DNA from: Algicola sp.
GTDB taxonomy: Bacteria; Bacteroidota; Bacteroidia; Flavobacteriales; Flavobacteriaceae
Length of the DNA: 64,000 bases
Assembly (NCBI GenBank): GCA_018222835.1
Contig: JAAEZN010000006.1
Span: 16,466-80,465, forward strand
Reading direction: 5' to 3'
The notes beneath the pieces are model-generated. The model had not been told where the DNA came from. It ran no database searches and saw only the letters and a program-made list of their open reading frames with translations. Below, piece by piece: positions 44,387 to 52,913 of the stretch. Made by a program: the position numbers and the translations under genes. Within the stretch, counting starts at the first letter, position 1. Each line of letters opens with the position of its first letter.

Positions 44387-45879
44387 TTTATTTCGGAGGA
44401 GAGAATCCCGTAAAATACCTTTATTCCGTAAGCCAACTGTCCAATCTTAATGTTCTCGTTTGGGCTGTGTTGGTTGTTGTCCGGGTTTACTACTGGGACA
44501 ATAAAAGCAGGAACCTTTAATTCGTTCACGAAAGGAGAGATTGGAACAGTACCTCCCATAGTACGAATCTGAATCACTTCTTTGCCAAAACTCTCGTTTA
44601 AGGCTTTCACAATAAAATTACCGTAAGGATTATTTAAATCGGTACGGAATGCATCTGTGACTCCACGTTCTTTCACAGTAACAATTTTATCGAATTGCAT
44701 ACGCTCTTCTTTGGAAGGCTCGTGATCTAAAATTTTATACCCTTGCTTGGTGATATGGTCTTTTATCAATTGTTTTAATCGGTTTCCATCACTCTCTACC
44801 ACTAATCTTAAATCCAGTTCCGCCGTTGCGTTCTCTGGAACAATGGTGCGAGCCTTCTCGCCAACCCAGCCAGAACTCAATCCACGAATATTCAGAGAGG
44901 GGTACTGTAATGCCTCTTGGTAAAAACTTCCTACTTTTTCCGAAGTTTTAAATTGGAGCTTTTCGGTAATGGCCGCATCACTATCAGGTACACTTTTTAA
45001 AATTGAATCAGTGGTTTTGTCAATAGTTATACCATCATAATATCCAGAGATCGTTACCCTGCCATCAGCATCTTTCATCGTTGCCAACAATTGCGCCAAT
45101 TGGAAGCCCGGGTTTGGAGCATAATTGCCATAATGTCCGCTATGTTGCGGTTTAATGGGGCCATAAGTGGTGAGGGTCAAAGTGGTAATACCTCGGCAAC
45201 CATAAACTACGGTCGGATTCTCCGATGTGTGTACCGGTCCATCCACGATCATTAAAAAATCGGACTCCAAGAGTTCACGGTATTGTTTCACCGCTGCGGG
45301 CAATGGTTTACTTCCCTTTTCCTCTTCACTGTCCAAAATCACTTTTATATTAAAAGGTATTTCCTTGTCATCTTTTTTTAAGAGGTCCATGGCATTTAAA
45401 AGCATCACAATTGGGGACTTGTCATCCGAAGTTGACCTTCCGAACAAACGCCAATCGTAATTGATATCATCTCCAAGTTCATCAAAAGAAATGGTTTCAA
45501 AACCACCATCCTTCGGGGCTTTCAAAACCACATTGTACGGATTGGGTTGATCCCATTTGGAGGGTTCTACGGATTGTCCATCAAAATGCATGTAAATAAG
45601 AACCGTAGGTTTGTCCCCGCTCATGGGCGTGGCGGCAAAAAACAAAGGGAGTCCCTCGGTTTCCAATACTGCCGAGTTGAAGCCTCTATCACCAAATTTA
45701 CGTTTTAACCACATAATGTTACGGTCGATATCCGCTGCATCCAAGGCATCGTTCGGGATAGCTATAAATTCACGTATTTCGTTAATGGCATCGGCGACCT
45801 GGGATTTTATGGCTACTTCATCTTGCGCAAAAACGGAAAAAGTAAGACATAGGATCGCTAGGGACAGTACTTTTTTCAT
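44383..45879 (-). CDS. M20-family metallopeptidase, exported
   Basis: A 498-residue zinc peptidase or dipeptidase. Signal peptide MKKVLSLAILCLTFSVFAQ, then the metal site blocks VLIYMHFDGQSVEP (His), GRSTSDDKSPI (bridging Asp), LDSEEEKGS (catalytic Glu and ligand), IVDGPVH, and a C-terminal His in DNNQHSPNENI. The order and spacing are those of family M20 (carboxypeptidase/dipeptidase). It would act in the periplasm. It converges on the UDG-family gene with a four-base overlap. Confidence 0.9.
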   Translation of the reverse strand: MKKVLSLAILCLTFSVFAQDEVAIKSQVADAINEIREFIAIPNDALDAADIDRNIMWLKRKFGDRGFNSAVLETEGLPLFFAATPMSGDKPTVLIYMHFDGQSVEPSKWDQPNPYNVVLKAPKDGGFETISFDELGDDINYDWRLFGRSTSDDKSPIVMLLNAMDLLKKDDKEIPFNIKVILDSEEEKGSKPLPAAVKQYRELLESDFLMIVDGPVHTSENPTVVYGCRGITTLTLTTYGPIKPQHSGHYGNYAPNPGFQLAQLLATMKDADGRVTISGYYDGITIDKTTDSILKSVPDSDAAITEKLQFKTSEKVGSFYQEALQYPSLNIRGLSSGWVGEKARTIVPENATAELDLRLVVESDGNRLKQLIKDHITKQGYKILDHEPSKEERMQFDKIVTVKERGVTDAFRTDLNNPYGNFIVKALNESFGKEVIQIRTMGGTVPISPFVNELKVPAFIVPVVNPDNNQHSPNENIKIGQLAYGIKVFYGILSSEIN

Positions 45880-45913
45880 GAGACAAATCAGTATTGATTT
45901 TTAGAGTCGAAAT

Positions 45914-46675
45914 TTAACGAATTTGCTTTACAAAGTCACCAATCTTATCTACTCCATTTTTTGTTAAGTGTTTTATGAAGGCCGATCCTATAATTGCACC
46001 CTTAGTGTTTTGGGTAGCTTGCTCAAATGTCTCTGAGTTGCTGATACCAAAACCAACTATTTGCGGATTGTTCAAATTCATTTGGGCAATGCGATCAAAA
46101 TAATTGGTTTGTTCGGCGCCAAAACCTTGCTTTGCTCCAGTGGTACTTGCCGAACTTACCATATAGATGAATCCTTCTGAAGCATTATCAATCGCTTTGA
46201 TGCGCTCGTCGCTGGTCTGCGGTGTAATCAGAAAAACATTGATCAACCCATGTTTTTTAAAGATGGCCTCATATTCTTCTTTGTACACATTCAACGGTAA
46301 ATCGGGAAGAATAAGTCCATCAATGCCGATTTCCTCACATTTCGCACAAAACTCTTCCACGCCATATTGAAGCACGGGATTAAAATAGCCCATTAAAATT
46401 AAAGGAATGGAGACCGATTTGCGGATGTCCTTCAATTGCTCAAAAAGTAGAACCGTATTCATGCCATTTTTTAGCGCGGTCGTGGAACTTTCCTGAATCG
46501 TAGGGCCATCGGCCAATGGGTCGCTAAAAGGCAGTCCGATCTCAATAAGATCTACTCCGTTCTTTTCCAAATCTTGGATAATCTTTACGGTATCGTTCAA
46601 ATTGGGGTAACCAGCTGAAAAATATATGGAAAGGATTTTTTTATCCTCTTGTAGTTTTTGTTTGATTCTGTTCAT
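45914..46675 (-). CDS. trpA: Tryptophan synthase alpha subunit
   Basis: Cleaves indole-3-glycerol phosphate to indole and glyceraldehyde 3-phosphate. Seen: IYFSAGYPNLNDTVKII, the catalytic Glu and Asp in GVDLIEIGLPFSDPLADGPTIQ, GLILPDLPLNVY, LITPQTSDERI, GFIYMVSSASTTGAKQGF and phosphate-binding GFGISNSE and GAIIGSAFIK. The length of 253 is normal for the group. It is the last gene of the trp operon; 66 bases of degenerate repeat-like sequence separate it from trpB. Confidence 0.96.
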   Translation of the reverse strand: MNRIKQKLQEDKKILSIYFSAGYPNLNDTVKIIQDLEKNGVDLIEIGLPFSDPLADGPTIQESSTTALKNGMNTVLLFEQLKDIRKSVSIPLILMGYFNPVLQYGVEEFCAKCEEIGIDGLILPDLPLNVYKEEYEAIFKKHGLINVFLITPQTSDERIKAIDNASEGFIYMVSSASTTGAKQGFGAEQTNYFDRIAQMNLNNPQIVGFGISNSETFEQATQNTKGAIIGSAFIKHLTKNGVDKIGDFVKQIR

Positions 46676-46741
46676 AGTATTAAGATGTTAGATGTCAGAC
46701 ATAAGATGCAAGAAATATTTCTGCTGTCTTAATTCTGATCT
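46676..46741. repeat. Degenerate AGATG-type repeat between trpB and trpA
   Basis: The spacer holds loosely repeated units (AGATGTTAGATGTCAGACA, then TAAGATGCAAGA) with no gene. It looks like decayed short direct repeats of the type often seen in flavobacterial spacers. Confidence 0.4.
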
Positions 46742-47926
46742 CTAGAGTCTGAAATAATCAATATAGTTCTGTAAGTCTTTATCCCCGCGACCGGAAAGGT
46801 TTACCACGACCACATCATTTTTCTTAAACTTTCTTTCCTCGAAAATAGCCAGTGCATGAGAAGATTCAATTGCGGGGATTATACCTTCCAGTTTACAAAG
46901 TTCCAATCCGGCTTTCATGGCATCATCATCCGTTATCGAAATAAATTCCCCACGACCTGAAGCGTACAAATGGGCATGCATGGGTCCCACGCCTGGATAA
47001 TCCAATCCTGCGGAAATGGAGTAAGGCTCGGTAATTTGGCCGTCCTGGGTTTGCATCAACAAGGTTTTGCTGCCATGGATAATGCCCACTTTTCCTAAAG
47101 CGGAGGTAGCGGCACTTTCACCGGAATGTATTCCCTTCCCAGCGGCCTCTACAGCAATAATGCCTACTTCTGGAGTGTCCAAATAATGATAAAAAGCACC
47201 TGCCGCATTACTTCCGCCACCAACGCAGGCCACAACATAATCAGGATTTTTTCGACCCTCTTTTTCTTGGAGCTGTTTTTTGATTTCTTCCGAGATTACA
47301 GATTGAAAACGTGCTACCATATCGGGGTAAGGATGGGGGCCTACCACTGATCCGATGATATAATGTGTGTCCACGGGATTATTGATCCAGTCACGAATAG
47401 CTTCGTTGGTGGCGTCCTTCAATGTTTTGCTGCCGGATGTTGCAGGTCTTACCTCGGCTCCCAACATTTTCATTCGGGCAACATTTGGTGCTTGGCGGGC
47501 AATATCGATTTCACCCATATACACCACACATTGAATTCCCATAAGTGCACAGACCGTTGCTGTGGCCACACCATGTTGACCGGCACCTGTTTCTGCAATG
47601 ATCCTGTTTTTGCCCAATTTCTTGGCCATTAAAATCTGGCCAATGGTGTTGTTTACTTTATGGGCACCGGTATGGCAAAGGTCTTCCCGTTTAAGGTAGA
47701 TGTTGGTGTTGTATTTTTTGGAAAGACGATTGGCAAAATAAAGAGGTGTTGGTCGGCCTACATAATCTCTTAGCAATTGTTGGAACTCTTCTTTAAAAGA
47801 AGGTTCTTCCATAATGCTGAGGTAGTTTTGCCGAAGCTCCTCACAGTTGGGATAGAGCATCTCGGGGATAAAAGCTCCCCCAAACTCACCGTAATATCCC
47901 CTTTCATCTGCATGATAGCTTTTCAT
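46742..47926 (-). CDS. trpB: Tryptophan synthase beta subunit
   Basis: Condenses indole with serine to tryptophan using PLP. The PLP lysine is Lys90 in [17 protein letters not shown], with [18 protein letters not shown], the phosphate loop [13 protein letters not shown], and ESSHALAIF near the end. The length of 394 is typical of the TrpB1 type that pairs with TrpA. It lies 12 bases after trpF. Confidence 0.97.
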   Translation of the reverse strand: MKSYHADERGYYGEFGGAFIPEMLYPNCEELRQNYLSIMEEPSFKEEFQQLLRDYVGRPTPLYFANRLSKKYNTNIYLKREDLCHTGAHKVNNTIGQILMAKKLGKNRIIAETGAGQHGVATATVCALMGIQCVVYMGEIDIARQAPNVARMKMLGAEVRPATSGSKTLKDATNEAIRDWINNPVDTHYIIGSVVGPHPYPDMVARFQSVISEEIKKQLQEKEGRKNPDYVVACVGGGSNAAGAFYHYLDTPEVGIIAVEAAGKGIHSGESAATSALGKVGIIHGSKTLLMQTQDGQITEPYSISAGLDYPGVGPMHAHLYASGRGEFISITDDDAMKAGLELCKLEGIIPAIESSHALAIFEERKFKKNDVVVVNLSGRGDKDLQNYIDYFRL

Positions 47927-47938
47927 TGGTATTCGTTT

Positions 47939-48589
47939 TTAGTTAAGATCACTTTTCAGTGATGCTTTGAATGTTTTTAGTTCTTCGATGTTTTTTAGTC
48001 CGGGTGCTGTCTCAAATTTACTGTTCACATCTATGGCAAAACACATGTTGGAAGCAGGGCTTTTTAAAAATGTATTTAGTTTATCCAAGGAGTCCAGTCC
48101 TATACCGCCACTTAAAAAGTAGGGTTTTTGGGATGGATATTTTTTCAAAACCGACCAATCGAAGGTGTAGCCATTGCCACCGGGCAATTTTCCTTTGGTG
48201 TCAAAAAGGAAGTAGTCGCAAACACCTTCATAATGGGTTAGGGTGCCAAAATCAAAATCATCTTTAATGGAAAATACTTTGATGATTTCTAGACTTCTCG
48301 ACTGTGCTCGAAATGACAGAGATCTTTCTTTTAGTTCCCGGCAGTAATCTGGGGTTTCCTTTCCATGCAGCTGAACGGCATCTAATTGATAATGATCTGC
48401 TTTTTCCATGACTTCCTCCAAAGATGCATCTACAAAAACTCCCACTTTTTTAATAGAACTGGGCAGGTCCGGTATTTCTCCCGAAAAATAGCGGGAGGAA
48501 AATTCCCAGAAGATAAAACCCAAATAGTCGGGTTGCAATGTAGCAACAGCTTCGGGATTATGGTTTATGCCGCAGATTTTTAGTTTCAT
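47939..48589 (-). CDS. trpF: Phosphoribosylanthranilate isomerase with in-frame repeat insert
   Basis: Third step of tryptophan synthesis, a TIM barrel. Seen: MKLKICGINHNPEAV (catalytic Cys6), YLGFIFWEFSSRY, VGVFVDASLEEV, LDAVQLHG, and the C-terminal LSGGIGLDSLDKL and IDVNSKFETAPGLK (catalytic Asp). Between YCRELKE and IIKVFSIKDD sits RSLSFRAQSRSLE (residues 89-101), encoded by a copy of the dispersed repeat; other TrpF proteins have a short link here. The insert falls in a loop between strand and helix, so the enzyme may still work. I use the ATG at 48589 because MKLKICG is the family start. Confidence 0.93.
   Translation of the reverse strand: MKLKICGINHNPEAVATLQPDYLGFIFWEFSSRYFSGEIPDLPSSIKKVGVFVDASLEEVMEKADHYQLDAVQLHGKETPDYCRELKERSLSFRAQSRSLEIIKVFSIKDDFDFGTLTHYEGVCDYFLFDTKGKLPGGNGYTFDWSVLKKYPSQKPYFLSGGIGLDSLDKLNTFLKSPASNMCFAIDVNSKFETAPGLKNIEELKTFKASLKSDLN
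48294..48318 (-). repeat. Dispersed repeat copy inside trpF
   Basis: On the minus strand the core reads TGTCATTTCGAGC then AC then AGTCGAGAA. It differs from the copy in the UDG-family gene (44217-44240) at only a few positions and is read in the same frame as S-F-R-A-Q-S-R. Confidence 0.72.
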
Positions 48590-48600
48590 AGTTTTGTTCG

Positions 48601-48684
48601 TTGTCATTCCGAAACGAGCTTTGCGATTGAGGAATCTCTGGAGAGATTTCTTACTTTGATTTCGACTGCCCTCAATCTGACAGT
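48601..48684. repeat. Two dispersed repeat copies between trpC and trpF
   Basis: First unit 48601-48640: TTGTCATTCCGAA...GAGGAATCTCTG, the common flavobacterial TGTCATTCCGAACG...GAGGAATCT type. Second unit 48660-48684: TTTCGACTGCCCTCAATCTGAC, a decayed reverse copy of the TGTCA...AGTCGA core seen inside trpF and the UDG-family gene. Confidence 0.65.
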
Positions 48685-48695
48685 TCAAAATGTCG

Positions 48696-49481
48696 TTACC
48701 CGATTATTTTAGATATAAACTCTTTTGCACTTTCTCCAGGATCATCGGTCTTCATAAAATTTTCACCGATCAAAAATCCTTGATAATCAAACTCCTTTAA
48801 TTCTTTAATAGCCTCCACGGAACTGATTCCACTTTCCGATACTTTTACAAAATCATCCGGTATTTTGGCGGATAGTGTTTTGCTGGTATCCAAACTCACC
48901 TCGAAAGTTTTAAGATTACGGTTGTTCACTCCCAGCATATCCAAACTAGGCATAATAGATTTTTCGAGTTCCTCTTCGTTATGTACTTCTAACAATACCT
49001 CCAAACCCAAAGTTTTGGCCAATTGGGAAAGCGATTTGATCTCTTCTTTGGACAAAATAGCGGCGATCAATAGAATAACATCTGCACCATAGGCTTTGGC
49101 TTCTATGATCTGATATTCATTTATAATGAATTCCTTCCGTAAAATAGGAATATTGGTGGCGGCTCTTGCCAATACCAAATCATCCAAGGAGCCCCCAAAA
49201 TATTTGCCGTCGGTAAGCACGGACATACCGCAAACACCTGCACCGGCATATCCCTTGGCCACATCCGCTACATTTAAACTTTGATTGATCACGGCTTTGG
49301 AGGGCGAGCGTCGTTTATGTTCGGCTATAATCCCCGAATTGCTTAGGCGCAAGGTTTCTGCCAACGATATAGAAATTCGTTCCATTAATATCGAGGTTTC
49401 CAATTGTGGGATAGTGATAAGCGATTTTTTTAAATCGATTTCCTTGTGCTTATCAGCTACTATTTTGTCTAGTATGTTCAT
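48696..49481 (-). CDS. trpC: Indole-3-glycerol phosphate synthase
   Basis: Fourth step of tryptophan synthesis. Seen: ILDKIVADKHKEIDLKK, the catalytic lysines in IIAEHKRRSPSKAVI and ILRKEFIINEYQI, SVLTDGKYFGGSLDDL, VNNRNLKTFEV and VKVSESGI. The ATG at 49481 (MNILDKIV) gives 261 residues; an upstream ATG would add a repeat-derived segment. Not fused to TrpF as it is in E. coli. The 201-base spacer to trpD is full of repeat copies. Confidence 0.95.
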   Translation of the reverse strand: MNILDKIVADKHKEIDLKKSLITIPQLETSILMERISISLAETLRLSNSGIIAEHKRRSPSKAVINQSLNVADVAKGYAGAGVCGMSVLTDGKYFGGSLDDLVLARAATNIPILRKEFIINEYQIIEAKAYGADVILLIAAILSKEEIKSLSQLAKTLGLEVLLEVHNEEELEKSIMPSLDMLGVNNRNLKTFEVSLDTSKTLSAKIPDDFVKVSESGISSVEAIKELKEFDYQGFLIGENFMKTDDPGESAKEFISKIIG

Positions 49482-49490
49482 TTCTTTTTT

Positions 49491-49681
49491 TGTCATTCCG
49501 CACATGGAGCGGAATCTTTTTATTGAGTTGGTTTTTTTTGATTCCTGCTTTCCCTTCGACTACCTGCCTGCTACAGGAGGGCGTTCAGGGTACACCGGGA
49601 GTACCGTTGGTTAATTTCACTTTGTTATGCTGAACAAAGTGAAGCATCTCTAACAATCTCTCGACTGCGCCCGAGATTACA
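49491..49681. repeat. Cluster of dispersed repeat copies between trpD and trpC
   Basis: Four units can be told apart: 49491-49526 (TGTCATTCCGCACATGGAGC, type 1), 49553-49597 (TTCGACTACCTGCC...CAGGGTACA, with its own CCTGCCTGCTACAGGAGG palindrome), 49623-49653 (TGTTATGCTGAACAAAGTGA AGCATCT, type 1 variant) and 49656-49681 (TCTCTCGACTGCGCCCGAG ATTACA, reverse copy of the trpF core). The stretch holds no gene. Confidence 0.65.
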
Positions 49682-49682
49682 C

Positions 49683-50678
49683 CTAGTTTTTACTCAATTC
49701 CTGTAATTTTTTCAAGGTGGCCAGCCCCTTACCGCTCAAAAGTGATTCATAGGCTTTTTCAAAGCCTTCTTTTGGGGTTATGTCCTCTACGGTTGCAATG
49801 GCAACCCCGGCATTGGCACATACTACATTGTTCTGTGCTTCGGTGCCTTTACCTTGCAAAATATTCATAAATATTTGAGCGGATTCCGCAACGTCTTCAC
49901 CACCAACGATGTCTTGCTGAGAAACTTTTTTTACTCCAAAATCGGCAGGACTTAGCATAGCTTCTGAATTGTTTGAAATTGTTTTGGTGTCACCTGTCAA
50001 CGAAATCTCGTCATATCCGTCCAAAGCATTCAAGACCGTAAACTTTTTATCGGTGTTCTGATATAGATACCCATACATCCTGGCCAGTTCCAAATTAAAT
50101 ACTCCTACCATCTGATTTTTTGGGAATGCAGGATTCACCATGGGCCCCAACATATTAAAAAAGGTTTTTACCGCTAGTTCCCTGCGGATGGGGGCTACAT
50201 TCTTCATGGCTGGGTGGAACAGGGGCGCGTGCAGCACACAAATTCCTGCCTCTTCGATAGTTCTCTTTAGAAAATCGGCATCATTGCTAAATTTGATTCC
50301 CAAAAATTCCATTACGTTACTACTCCCACATTTAGAGGAAACGCCATAATTTCCATGCTTGGTTACATGGATTCCTGCTCCAGCGGTAACAAATGAGGCC
50401 AAGGTAGAGATATTAAAGGTGTCTTTGCCGTCGCCTCCCGTTCCACAAAGGTCGATGGGGTTGTATTCCGATAGATCTACGGCCAAACATAGCTCTAAAA
50501 GTGCATCGCGGAAGCCTTCAAGTTCTTCTATGGTGATGCTCCTCATCATGTAAACCGTTAAAAAAGCAGCAATTTGGGAGGTGTTGTAATCGCCTTTGGC
50601 AATATTTACCAATACCTGTTTGGCTTCCTCTTTGGGAAGTATTTCGTGATTGATAAGTTTATTTAAGGTCTCTTTCAT
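49683..50678 (-). CDS. trpD: Anthranilate phosphoribosyltransferase
   Basis: Transfers phosphoribose from PRPP to anthranilate. Seen: PIDLCGTGGDGKDTFNIST (PRPP site), TKHGNYGVSSKCGSSNVMEFLG, LHAPLFHPAMKNVAPIRRELAVKTFFNMLGPMVNP, and GYDEISLTG. The ATG at 50678 (MKETLNKLI) gives 331 residues; an upstream frame begins in repeat sequence. TrpD is separate from TrpG here, unlike the E. coli fusion. Confidence 0.96.
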   Translation of the reverse strand: MKETLNKLINHEILPKEEAKQVLVNIAKGDYNTSQIAAFLTVYMMRSITIEELEGFRDALLELCLAVDLSEYNPIDLCGTGGDGKDTFNISTLASFVTAGAGIHVTKHGNYGVSSKCGSSNVMEFLGIKFSNDADFLKRTIEEAGICVLHAPLFHPAMKNVAPIRRELAVKTFFNMLGPMVNPAFPKNQMVGVFNLELARMYGYLYQNTDKKFTVLNALDGYDEISLTGDTKTISNNSEAMLSPADFGVKKVSQQDIVGGEDVAESAQIFMNILQGKGTEAQNNVVCANAGVAIATVEDITPKEGFEKAYESLLSGKGLATLKKLQELSKN

Positions 50679-50689
50679 TTTCTTTATTT

Positions 50690-50805
50690 GTGATTCCGAA
50701 CGGATGCTGAGCGGAGTCAAAGCATGATGCGGAAAATTTATTCAATTGGGTTTATTTGGATTCCTCTTACCTTTCGATTTTGCTCAGGGTACTTCAGGAA
50801 TGACA
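50690..50805. repeat. Dispersed repeat copies between trpG and trpD
   Basis: Unit 50690-50733 (GTGATTCCGAACGGATGCTG AGCGGAGTC...) resembles the TGTCATTCCGAACG type. Unit 50774-50805 (TTCGATTTTGCTCAGGG...CAGGAATGACA) is a decayed TTCGACTGCGCTCAGG type. No gene is seen. Confidence 0.55.
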
Positions 50806-50807
50806 TG

Positions 50808-51377
50808 TTATTTACTTTCCAGCCAATTTTTCAACATTTGTTTGCCTTCTGGTGTTAAAACAGATTCTGGGTGAAACTGTACCGCGGTCACGTCGTATAT
50901 TTTGTGATGTAGCGACATTATTTGCCCATTTTCGTCCACTGCGGTTATTTCCAAATCATCAGGTACATTTGGATCCACTACCCAAGAGTGATAACGGCCT
51001 ACTTGAAGCGTTTTGGGCATATCCTGATAAATTGGGTCGTCTTTGATTACATTAATTTTGGTATCTACGCCATGATATACCTCGTCCAAATTGATCAAAG
51101 TGCCTCCAAACACCTCTCCGATGGCCTGTAACCCCAAGCAAACTCCGAAAATACGTTTTGAGGGGGCATAAGTTTTGATAACCTCTTTTAAGATTCCGGC
51201 CTCATCTGGAATTCCGGGGCCTGGGGACAAAACAATATGATCAAAAGGTTCCACTTCGTCCAAAGTGAGCTGGTCGTTTCTTTTAACGGTTACCTCGCAA
51301 TCCAAGTCCTCCAAATAGTGCACCAGATTATAAGTGAAACTATCGTAGTTGTCTATCATTAAAATCTTTTGTTCCAT
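50808..51377 (-). CDS. trpG: Anthranilate synthase glutaminase subunit
   Basis: Provides ammonia from glutamine to TrpE. Class I amidotransferase triad: nucleophile Cys80 in FGVCLGLQAIGEVFGG, His169 and Glu171 in VQFHPESVL. LSPGPGIPDEAGIL forms the oxyanion region. The length of 189 is normal. It starts two bases after the trpE stop, so the two subunits are translated together. It may also serve folate synthesis if no separate pabA exists; that cannot be judged here. Confidence 0.95.
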   Translation of the reverse strand: MEQKILMIDNYDSFTYNLVHYLEDLDCEVTVKRNDQLTLDEVEPFDHIVLSPGPGIPDEAGILKEVIKTYAPSKRIFGVCLGLQAIGEVFGGTLINLDEVYHGVDTKINVIKDDPIYQDMPKTLQVGRYHSWVVDPNVPDDLEITAVDENGQIMSLHHKIYDVTAVQFHPESVLTPEGKQMLKNWLESK

Positions 51378-51379
51378 GT

Positions 51380-52777
51380 TTAGATTGTTTCGGCAATTTC
51401 CAGCGCTTTGTTCAATGCGCCCAATTTGTTATAAGTTTCTTGGAGTTCGTCGTCCGGGTCGGAAGCTGCAACCAAACCGGCCCCTGCTTGGTAAAACAGT
51501 TCGTGGTTTTTGCTCAAAAATGTCCGGATCATAATGGCGTGGTTAAAATTTCCATCAAAATCCATAAATCCTATTGCACCACCATAATAGGAGCGACTCG
51601 TTTTTTCATATTTTTCGATCAATTGCATGGCCATGTGCTTGGGAGCTCCGCTCAAGGTGCCGGCAGGGAAGGTATCCGCCACTACTTTCATGGTAGTGCT
51701 ATCCTTTTTCTTTACCCCTGTTACTTTGGAGACTAAATGTATTACATGGGAAAAGTATTGTACTTCGCGATAGGTCTCCACGTTTACGGTACTGCCATTT
51801 CTGCTCAAATCGTTTCGGGCAAGGTCCACGAGCATTACATGCTCGCTGTTTTCTTTTTCGTCCTGTGCAAGTTTTTTTGCCAGTTCGGCATCTTTTTCAT
51901 CGTTACCGGTACGTTTGTACGTGCCTGCAATGGGATGTATTTCCGCTTTTCCATTTTTAACGATCAATTGCGCTTCGGGAGAGCTTCCGAATATTTTAAA
52001 GTTGCCATAATCAAAATAAAAAAGGTAGGGGGAGGGGTTAATAGATCTTAGGGCTCGATATACATTGAACTCATCTCCCTTAAATTTTTGTTTGAACCTT
52101 CTGGAGAGCACCAATTGAAATACATCGCCGCGCTGACAATGTTTTTTGGCCAATTCCACTTGCGCTTTATAATCTTCATCCTTTAGATTGGACTCGGGTT
52201 TACCTTCTTTATTAAAGTTGTAGGATGAAAAGGTGCGAACGTTGAACAGTTGCTCCATTTCCTCTACATTGCTTTGGGTGTCGTAACAATGCGCGAACAG
52301 ATAGGCTTCGTTCTTAAAATGATTGATGGCGATAATATTCTGGTAAACGGCATAATATATGTCGGGGATATTTACCGAATCATTTTTTTTGTTAATCTCA
52401 ACATCTTCAAAATATCGTACGGCATCATAGGCCATGTAACCGAACAGGCCGTTGTAAATGAATTTAAATCCGTTCTCTGTGGTCTTAAATTGCTTGCTAA
52501 AATTGTGGATTACTTTAGTAACGTCGGTTTCAGGAGTAATCTCGGTTACCTCCTTTTTGCCATCGGGAAAGCTTTGTACAATGGTTTCGTTCTCTATCTT
52601 GATGGATGCTATCGGGTTACAGCAGATGTACGAGAAACTATTATCGTTGGCATGGTAGTCGCTACTTTCCAAAAGAATGCTATTTGGAAATTTATCGCGG
52701 ATCTTAAGATAGACACTCACCGGTGTGATAGTATCCGCAAGGATTTTTTTGTAATGGGTCTGTAGAGTATAACTCAT
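51380..52777 (-). CDS. trpE: Anthranilate synthase component I
   Basis: Makes anthranilate from chorismate, the committed step. The feedback motif for tryptophan binding, LLES, is at residues 35-38, so end-product inhibition is likely. The chorismate-binding domain has FQLVLSRRFKQKF, FGSSPEAQLIV, HPIAGTYKRTG, DLARNDLSRNG, VSKVTGV, FPAGTLSGAPKHMAMQLIE and YYGGAIGF. The length of 465 is normal. It is the first enzyme gene of the operon, and its ATG lies 14-20 bases after the T run of an attenuator terminator. Confidence 0.97.
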   Translation of the reverse strand: MSYTLQTHYKKILADTITPVSVYLKIRDKFPNSILLESSDYHANDNSFSYICCNPIASIKIENETIVQSFPDGKKEVTEITPETDVTKVIHNFSKQFKTTENGFKFIYNGLFGYMAYDAVRYFEDVEINKKNDSVNIPDIYYAVYQNIIAINHFKNEAYLFAHCYDTQSNVEEMEQLFNVRTFSSYNFNKEGKPESNLKDEDYKAQVELAKKHCQRGDVFQLVLSRRFKQKFKGDEFNVYRALRSINPSPYLFYFDYGNFKIFGSSPEAQLIVKNGKAEIHPIAGTYKRTGNDEKDAELAKKLAQDEKENSEHVMLVDLARNDLSRNGSTVNVETYREVQYFSHVIHLVSKVTGVKKKDSTTMKVVADTFPAGTLSGAPKHMAMQLIEKYEKTSRSYYGGAIGFMDFDGNFNHAIMIRTFLSKNHELFYQAGAGLVAASDPDDELQETYNKLGALNKALEIAETI

Positions 52778-52790
52778 TTTGGTACTTATA

Positions 52791-52824
52791 TAAATTAAAA
52801 AAGGCTTGTCGTGATGACAAGCCT
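52791..52824 (-). terminator. trp attenuator terminator
   Basis: On the minus strand AGGCTTGTC and GACAAGCCT form a perfect 9-bp stem with a five-base loop, followed by six T. It stands between the leader peptide gene and trpE, where it can only act as a conditional terminator. Confidence 0.88.
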
Positions 52825-52851
52825 CTTGTATGGTTATAATGGGGACTTAGC

Positions 52852-52908
52852 TCACGACGTTTGACGTAAGTTTAACCACCACCAGTTATTTGCTATTCTG
52901 TTAATCAT
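52852..52908 (-). CDS. trpL: trp operon leader peptide
   Basis: Eighteen codons reading MINRIANNWWWLNLRQTS and a TGA stop. Trp residues 9, 10 and 11 are consecutive, as expected of a peptide whose translation senses charged tRNA-Trp. The ATG is five bases after a perfect -7 box, so the message may begin at or next to the start codon. The protein itself is not expected to have a function. Confidence 0.88.
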   Translation of the reverse strand: MINRIANNWWWLNLRQTS

Positions 52909-52913
52909 TGCTT

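Larger units (their letters stand above)
52791..52908 (-). promoter_or_regulatory. Ribosome-dependent trp attenuator (leader, antiterminator, terminator)
   Basis: Three parts on the minus strand. First, Trp codons in trpL. Second, GTCGTGA, which includes the trpL stop codon (52852-52858), is complementary to TCACGAC inside the terminator, and AAGtCC (52843-52848) to GGCTT of the terminator stem, so this pairing excludes the terminator. Third, the terminator itself. A ribosome that stalls at the Trp codons leaves GTCGTGA free to pair; one that reaches the stop codon covers it and the terminator forms. The Trp codon run GTGGTTA can also pair with TAACCAT just before the terminator. This is the classical logic; the exact folds need calculation. 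Confidence 0.85.
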
